A stretch of DNA of 64,000 nt from JADHLJ01 sp038116915 (GTDB taxonomy: Bacteria; Pseudomonadota; Alphaproteobacteria; Thalassobaculales; Thalassobaculaceae). The translations under genes were made by a program, and so were the position numbers. The DNA is taken from contig JAYOEU010000004.1 of the NCBI GenBank assembly GCA_038116915.1, positions 1-64,000 of the forward strand, read 5' to 3'. The notes beneath the pieces are model-generated. The model saw only the letters and a list, made by a program, of their open reading frames with translations. It did not search any database and had not been told where the DNA came from. Below are positions 59,181 to 64,000 of this stretch, in pieces. The first letter of the stretch is position 1; each line of letters opens with the position of its first letter.

Positions 59181-60506
59181 ATGTATCTTCACGCGGAACT
59201 CGCGGCGCGGGCCGCCGCCGGTAAGCCGGTTCGCGTCTGCCTGATCGGGGCCGGCAAGTTCGGCTCGATGTTCCTAAGTCAAGTGCCGACCACGCCGGGT
59301 CTCCGGGTCACGGTGATCGCGGATCTGCGTCCCGACGGCGCCAAGGCGGCCTGCCGCACTGTCGGCTGGAGTGAGGAACGGATCGCGGCGACCGACTTCA
59401 GCGACGATGCCGTCGCCGCGCTCGCCCGCGATGATGTGGATGTGGTGATCGAGGCGACCGGCCATCCGCCCGCCGGTATCCGGCACGCAAGGGCCGCCTT
59501 TGCCGCCGGCAAGCATATCGTGATGGTGAATGTGGAGGCCGACGTTCTGGCCGGCCCGCTCCTGGCCGAGGAAGCGCGGTCCGCCGGCACGGTCTACTCC
59601 ATGGCCTATGGCGACCAGCCGGCGCTGACGGCGGAGCAGGTGGACTGGGCGCGGTCCTGCGGGTTCGAGGTGATCGCGGCGGGCAAGGGCACCAAGTACC
59701 TGCCGGCTTATCACGCCTCGACCCCGGATACGGTCTGGGACCACTATGGCCTCACCGCCGGGGAAGCGGCGGCGGCAGGCATGAACAGCAAGATGTTCAA
59801 TTCCTTCCTCGACGGCACCAAGTCGGCGCTGGAAATGGCGGCGATCGCCAATGCCTGCGATCTGAACCCGCCGAGCGACGGCTTGCTGTTCCCGCCCTGT
59901 GGCATGGATGATCTGGCGCATGTGTTGCGCCCGGCCAGTGAGGGTGGGCAGCTCGAGGGCAAGGGGCAGGTCGAAGTTGTATCGTCCTTGGAGCGAGATG
60001 GTCGTCCTGTTTTCAAAGACTTGAGATGGGGTGTTTATGTAGTACTTGAAGCACCGAATGACTATGCCACCGGCTGCTTCCGCCAATACGGGATGAACAC
60101 GGACGCGTCCGGACGCTATTCGGCGATGTTCAAGCCGTTCCATCTGATCGGGCTGGAGCTCAACATGTCCGTCCTGTCCGCCGGTCTGCTCGGCCGGCCC
60201 ACCGGAGCGACGCGCGGCTTCCGGGGCGATGTCGTTGCGACCGCCAAGCGGGCGCTCAAGGCCGGCGAGGTTCTCGACGGCGAAGGCGGCGCGACGGTCT
60301 GGGGCAAGCTGCTTCCGGCGTCCCGCTCCCTGCGCGAGAACCGCCTGCCGATCGGGCTCGCCCATGGTGTCAAGCTGCGCCGGCCGATCGCCGAGGGCGC
60401 CACCGTCGGCTGGGACGATGTCGAGGTCGATACCTCCGATGCCACCGTTAAGGCGAGGCGCGAGATGGAACAACGCTTCGCCGGTCTCGCGGCGGCGGCG
60501 GAGTAG
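59181..60506 (+). CDS. NAD(P)-dependent oxidoreductase with C-terminal SAF domain (COG4091-type)
   Basis: A 441-residue protein. The N-terminal Rossmann motif is VRVCLIGAGKFGSMFLSQV, with DVVIEATGHPPAGIRHARAA as the nucleotide-binding edge, and the C-terminal SAF-like part has TAKRALKAGEVLDGEGG and LPIGLAHGVKLRRPIAEGAT. COG4091 proteins resemble homoserine dehydrogenase and act on sugar acids or related compounds. It follows the dioxygenase by 15 bases. Codons 265-295 (59973-60065) have unusually AT-rich codons (gta, aga, ctt, gaa) unlike the rest. Confidence 0.85.
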   Translation: MYLHAELAARAAAGKPVRVCLIGAGKFGSMFLSQVPTTPGLRVTVIADLRPDGAKAACRTVGWSEERIAATDFSDDAVAALARDDVDVVIEATGHPPAGIRHARAAFAAGKHIVMVNVEADVLAGPLLAEEARSAGTVYSMAYGDQPALTAEQVDWARSCGFEVIAAGKGTKYLPAYHASTPDTVWDHYGLTAGEAAAAGMNSKMFNSFLDGTKSALEMAAIANACDLNPPSDGLLFPPCGMDDLAHVLRPASEGGQLEGKGQVEVVSSLERDGRPVFKDLRWGVYVVLEAPNDYATGCFRQYGMNTDASGRYSAMFKPFHLIGLELNMSVLSAGLLGRPTGATRGFRGDVVATAKRALKAGEVLDGEGGATVWGKLLPASRSLRENRLPIGLAHGVKLRRPIAEGATVGWDDVEVDTSDATVKARREMEQRFAGLAAAAE

Positions 60507-60517
60507 GACAACATTTT

Positions 60518-60684
60518 CCGTCGTCCCGCACGAGATGCGGGACCCACGCCTGGAACGCCATAGAGTGACGCGTGGTGGATCATTTTGACGTTGCATTGCA
60601 TTGGAATTGTCCCTGGCTGTGCTCCGTCAACCGTCGCCGGTGACCTTCTCAGGCTTCGGCCCCGCATTAAGTGCGGGGCGACGG
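60518..60684. repeat. Inverted repeat CCGTCGTCCCGCA type
   Basis: A hairpin arm at 60518-60544 (CCGTCGTCCCGCA..TGCGGGACC) is answered by an inverted arm at 60658-60684 (GCCCCGCAT..GTGCGGGGCGACGG). It resembles the nested-hairpin repeats elsewhere, with different sequence. The rest of the 290-base gap shows no gene. Confidence 0.65.
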
Positions 60685-60796
60685 ATGGGGTGGCATGAAA
60701 TGCGGTGCCATCAAGCCTCGGTTGCTTTTCCCCGCCCGCTTTTCGCCCCTGCCGGCGCCGTGTTAGCGTTTGGCGTCCGAGGGTCGGGGCGCTTGC

Positions 60797-62431
60797 ATGG
60801 AATGGTATCCGAAACGCCGGTTTGGTGATCTCGCCGACGAGATGGCGGCGCGGTTCGGCGATGCCGAGGCGCTGGTATTCGGTGACCTTCGCCTGACCTT
60901 CAGGGATTTGGCGGCGCGGATCGATGATGCGGCAAGGCGGCTGATCGCCGTCGGCGTCGGTCCGGGTGAACATGTGGCCTTGTGGCTGAACAATCAGCCG
61001 GAATGGATGTACATCGCCTTCGCGGTCCAGAAGATCGGCGCCGTGCTGGTGCCCTTGAACACAAGATTTCGGGGCCGCGACATCGCCTATGTCCTGGCTC
61101 AGTCCGATAGCGCCTTTCTGATCACCCATGATGTCTCGGGCCCGGTCGATTATCTCGCCATAGTGCGCGAGGTGGTGTCGCTTGCGCCGGAGGGCGGCGC
61201 GGTCTCGGACCCGGCCTTTCCCAAGCTCCGCCGGGTGATCATCCTGGGCGCGGGCACGCATGCGGGAACGACGGATTGGGAGAGCCTCGCCGAGCCAGGC
61301 TCGCGGGTTCCCGGCGAGACCCTTCAGGCACGCGCGGATGCCGTCGATCCCGACGCGGTGACCTTCATCATGTACACATCCGGCACGACCGGGTTTCCCA
61401 AGGGGGTGATGCACAGCCACAAGCTGATCCGTAATGTCGTGGAGCGCGGCTTTCGCATGGGGATCAGCCATAATGACGTGATCCTCAACTATCTGCCGCT
61501 GTTCCATGCCTTCGGCTATTCCGAGGGCGCGCTGATGTCGCTGGTCACCGGCGCCAAGCAGGTTCTGACCGCCGGCTTCGATCCGGACGAGAGCCTGGAT
61601 CTGATCACCGGCGAACGGGCGACGATCATTCATGGTTTCGAGGCGCATATGAAGGCCCTGACCGAAGCCCAGGAGGCGCGGCCGAGGGACCTTTCGAGCC
61701 TCCGCTGCGGGATCTTCGCCGCCGGCATGTTGAGCGCCACCCCGGTCACCACCCGCGGCGCCCGCGTGCTGGCTCCGCTCAGGAATATTTCGGGCTTCGG
61801 CATGACCGAGACCTGGATCGGCGTTGCCCTATGCTCGATCGATGACGATTTGCGGCATCGCTGTGAAAGTTCCGGCTATCCCGGAATCGGGTATGAAAGC
61901 CGCGTGGTCGACCCGCAGACCAACGCGGCCGTTCCGGTCGGCGTGCCGGGGGAGCTTCAGGTGCGCGGCTACAGCCTGATGCTCGGCTACTACAACAAGC
62001 CGGAGGAAACCCGGGCGAGCTATACCGATGACGGTTGGTTCAAGACCGGCGATACGGTGATGTGGCTCGAGCGCGGCTATATCCGCCTGGTCGGCCGGCA
62101 CAAGGACATGCTCAAGGTCGGCGGCGAGAATGTCGATCCGATGGAGACCGAGGGACTGCTGCTCGAGCATCCCGAGGTGAATCAGGTTGCTGTGGTAGGG
62201 CTGCCGGACGCGGCCCTGAGCGAGGTCGCGGTCGCCTATGTCGAGCGAACGGCCAATGCGGGACTGAGCGAGCAGGCGGTGATCGATTATTGCCGTGGCA
62301 AGGTGGCGAGTTTCAAGATTCCGCGTCATGTGATCTTCGTCGAGGATTTCCCGATGACCGCGTCCGGCAAGATCCGCAAGGCGGATCTGCGCCAGGACGC
62401 CCTAGACCGGTTCGGCGCGGACAAGGGGTAA
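60797..62431 (+). CDS. AMP-dependent acyl-CoA synthetase/ligase
   Basis: A 544-residue member of the adenylate-forming family. The P-loop-like motif YTSGTTGFPKG is at 193-203, the adenine site has GFGMTETWIG, and the C-terminal hinge and lysine segments are GWFKTGDTVMWLERGYIRLV and TASGKIRKADLRQ. It activates a carboxylic acid, probably an acyl or aromatic one, through an acyl-AMP to its CoA ester. ATG at 60797 has GGGG seven bases upstream. The LLM flavoprotein starts 12 bases after its stop. Confidence 0.92.
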   Translation: MEWYPKRRFGDLADEMAARFGDAEALVFGDLRLTFRDLAARIDDAARRLIAVGVGPGEHVALWLNNQPEWMYIAFAVQKIGAVLVPLNTRFRGRDIAYVLAQSDSAFLITHDVSGPVDYLAIVREVVSLAPEGGAVSDPAFPKLRRVIILGAGTHAGTTDWESLAEPGSRVPGETLQARADAVDPDAVTFIMYTSGTTGFPKGVMHSHKLIRNVVERGFRMGISHNDVILNYLPLFHAFGYSEGALMSLVTGAKQVLTAGFDPDESLDLITGERATIIHGFEAHMKALTEAQEARPRDLSSLRCGIFAAGMLSATPVTTRGARVLAPLRNISGFGMTETWIGVALCSIDDDLRHRCESSGYPGIGYESRVVDPQTNAAVPVGVPGELQVRGYSLMLGYYNKPEETRASYTDDGWFKTGDTVMWLERGYIRLVGRHKDMLKVGGENVDPMETEGLLLEHPEVNQVAVVGLPDAALSEVAVAYVERTANAGLSEQAVIDYCRGKVASFKIPRHVIFVEDFPMTASGKIRKADLRQDALDRFGADKG

Positions 62432-62443
62432 GGAGAGCAGGAC

Positions 62444-63526
62444 ATGAGATTCGGCGCCATGGTCGTCCCGAATGTTTCGGACTGGCGGCTGTTCAAGGAG
62501 CTCGAGGAGATGGGCTACGACGCCGCCTGGGCGCCGGACTCGCAGATGATCTATTCCGACTGCTATGCGGTTCTGGCTCTGGCGGCGGCGAACACCTCGC
62601 GCATTCGGCTCGGGACCGGGGTGGCCATCGCGCCGACCAGGCTGGCTCCGGTCACCGCGCATTCGATTGCGAGCATCAACCAATTGGCGCCGGGGCGGAC
62701 CTTCCTCGCGCTCGGCACCGGGCACACGGCGATGCGGGTCATGGGCATGAACCCGATGAAGGCTGGCCGGTTCCGCGAGTATCTCCGCGTGGTGCGCGCC
62801 TTGCTGCATGGCGAGGAGGTCGAATTCACCCTTGATGGCGAGACCCGGGACATCCGCTTCCTACATCAGAGCCAAGGCTTCGTGAATGTAGAGCAGCCGG
62901 TGGAGATCCATGTCGCCGCGGATGGTCCGCTGGCCCTGAAGTCGGTCGGCGCCTATGGCGACGGGCGGGTCTGCTCGCACAACCAGTCCAAGGGGCATCT
63001 CCTGCAAAGTCTGGAGCGGATCCGCGAGGGGGCGGCCGCCGTCGGACGCAGCTTGCCGGAGCCGTTCCAGACGACGGCGCTCACCTATGCCTGCGTGCTG
63101 AAGCCGGGCGAAAGCATCACCTCGGACCGGGTGATCGACGAGATCGGCTCAATGGCGCTGGCGACCCTGCATTACTGGTGGGAGCTATACCGGATGAACG
63201 GCGATACCAGCACCGTCGCCCGGAGTTGCCAGGATCTTTGGGAGGAATACCTCGCGTTTACCGAGAGGATGGAGACGCCCCTCGCCAAGCGTTATCAGCA
63301 GATCCATCTCGGTCACTGCGCCTGGACCGTGCCCGAGGAGCGCCGTTTCGTGACCGAGAATCTGATCCGCGCCACCGGCGGCCTGGTCGGCACGCCTGAC
63401 GAGATCATCGCGATGATCCGCGAGCGCGAAGCCATGGGCCTGAAGGAAATCGCCCTGCTGCCGGCGATGGCGACGGCGCGGCGCAATTTGGGTGATTTCG
63501 CAAAACAGGTGATCGAACGGTATTGA
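62444..63526 (+). CDS. LLM class flavin-dependent oxidoreductase
   Basis: A 360-residue luciferase-like monooxygenase. Typical motifs are FGAMVVPNVSDWRLFKELEE, WAPDSQMIYSDCYAVLALAA, RIRLGTGVAIAPTRLAPVTA and LALGTGHTAMRVMGMNPMKA. It uses reduced flavin (FMNH2 or F420). F420 is rare in these bacteria, so FMN is likelier. It pairs with the acyl-CoA ligase and may act on the activated acid. AAGGAG precedes the ATG. Confidence 0.9.
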   Translation: MRFGAMVVPNVSDWRLFKELEEMGYDAAWAPDSQMIYSDCYAVLALAAANTSRIRLGTGVAIAPTRLAPVTAHSIASINQLAPGRTFLALGTGHTAMRVMGMNPMKAGRFREYLRVVRALLHGEEVEFTLDGETRDIRFLHQSQGFVNVEQPVEIHVAADGPLALKSVGAYGDGRVCSHNQSKGHLLQSLERIREGAAAVGRSLPEPFQTTALTYACVLKPGESITSDRVIDEIGSMALATLHYWWELYRMNGDTSTVARSCQDLWEEYLAFTERMETPLAKRYQQIHLGHCAWTVPEERRFVTENLIRATGGLVGTPDEIIAMIREREAMGLKEIALLPAMATARRNLGDFAKQVIERY

Positions 63527-63543
63527 AGCGGCTGAAGGGACGG

Positions 63544-64000
63544 CTATTTCCAGCCTCTCTCGCGATAGTATTTCAGCGCGCCGTCATGCAGCGGCGCCGA
63601 CAGGTCGTCGGAGATCATTTCCTTCTCGGTGAGATGCGCGAAGGCCGGGTGCAGGTTTTTGAAGGCGTCGAAATTCTCGAACACCGCCTTGACGACGGTA
63701 TAGACGATGTCATCCGGCACGTCCGAGGACGTCACGATCGTCGCGCCGACACCGAAGGTGGAGATATCGCTTCCGTTGTTGTACAGACCGGCCGGAATTT
63801 TGGCTGAGCGGTAGTAGGGATTGTCGGCGATCAGTTTGTTGATTTCCGGGCTTGCCGCGCCGACCAGATGGGTCGCGCAACTTGCGAGCGATTCCTGCGT
63901 CAGCGCCGATGGGTGGCCGACCAGCCAGAAATAGGCGTCGATTTCGCCGGCGCACAACGCGGCGCTGGTTTCCGCCGATTTCAGTTGCTCGGCATGCGCA
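63544..64000 (-). CDS. TAXI family TRAP transporter solute receptor, C-terminal part
   Basis: The last 151 or so residues are visible: AHAEQLKSAETSAALCAGEI, DAYFWLVGHPSALTQESLAS, NPYYRSAKIPAGLYN, and FKNLHPAFAHLTEKEMISDD near the end, with LHDGALKYYRERGWK as terminus. This fits the TAXI (TRAP-associated extracytoplasmic immunogenic) receptors. The start is outside the window, so signal peptide and membrane partner genes are not seen. It is convergent with the LLM gene. Confidence 0.87.
   Translation of the reverse strand, partial: AHAEQLKSAETSAALCAGEIDAYFWLVGHPSALTQESLASCATHLVGAASPEINKLIADNPYYRSAKIPAGLYNNGSDISTFGVGATIVTSSDVPDDIVYTVVKAVFENFDAFKNLHPAFAHLTEKEMISDDLSAPLHDGALKYYRERGWK

Overview
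The window looks like the chromosome of a GC-rich alphaproteobacterium, probably a free-living Rhodospirillales-type heterotroph (inference). The grounds are GC-rich codon use, SAM-II-type riboswitch sequences upstream of metZ, a ligase-associated DNA repair gene set, the hom-glpX-recJ gene order, class I PHA synthase, a TAXI-type TRAP receptor and many CoxL-like and acyl-CoA enzymes. I see no insertion sequence, prophage, CRISPR array or rRNA. Dense GC-rich coding produces long antisense open frames, which are left out.

Layout. 1-9.2 kb: the end of a GNAT acetyltransferase, a TPP enzyme, an orphan CoxL-like molybdoenzyme, a coiled-coil gene cut by an in-frame TAG, an AtuA-type pair with a flavin reductase, and a TIGR04372 glycosyltransferase. 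9.5-17.6 kb: a COG0523 GTPase, then two convergent operons (DUF6134-SDR-NTF2 facing COG2907-DUF1365-Cfa-GPH transporter) resembling lipid-modification clusters tied to oxidative stress in other alphaproteobacteria. 17.7-26.1 kb: ligase-associated repair genes in two divergent blocks (lhr-pdeM leftward, exonuclease-ligase rightward) around an enoyl-CoA hydratase, a secreted FecR-like protein and a SIS isomerase. The ligase homologue has lost its catalytic residues. 26-34 kb: an MFS pump diverging from a SufR-like Cys-rich regulator with two matching operators, a DinG-type helicase, an Lrp regulator, and a methionine operon (small ORF, rhodanese, metZ) behind two tandem SAM-II-type aptamers.

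34-43.7 kb: a methyltransferase, the cobalt transporter pair cbtB-cbtA, a 3-hydroxyacyl-CoA dehydrogenase, a NIPSNAP protein, then an N-carbamoyl/allantoate amidohydrolase, an unknown 98-residue protein, a COG0523 GTPase and a dihydropyrimidinase. The GTPase gene carries an in-frame palindromic repeat, and the set suggests metal-dependent cyclic-amide breakdown with its own metallochaperone. phaC follows. 43.9-49.5 kb: an OmpA-like lipoprotein, then hom, glpX and recJ. 49.7-53.0 kb: a Zrg-like ABC system with DUF3299 and a third COG0523 GTPase. 53-64 kb: a secreted cyclase, tRNA-Glu, rpmF, a second CoxL-like protein, a GntR-PhyH-oxidoreductase operon, an acyl-CoA ligase with an LLM flavoprotein, and the end of a TAXI receptor.

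Short repeats recur between genes: one family with CCTTCGAGAC termini (3 copies, one inside a gene) and one with nested GTCGCCCTGGCG hairpins (at least 3 copies). The most notable points are the tandem SAM riboswitches with two different expression platforms, the apparently dead DNA ligase kept with its repair partners, and the in-frame repeat in a GTPase.
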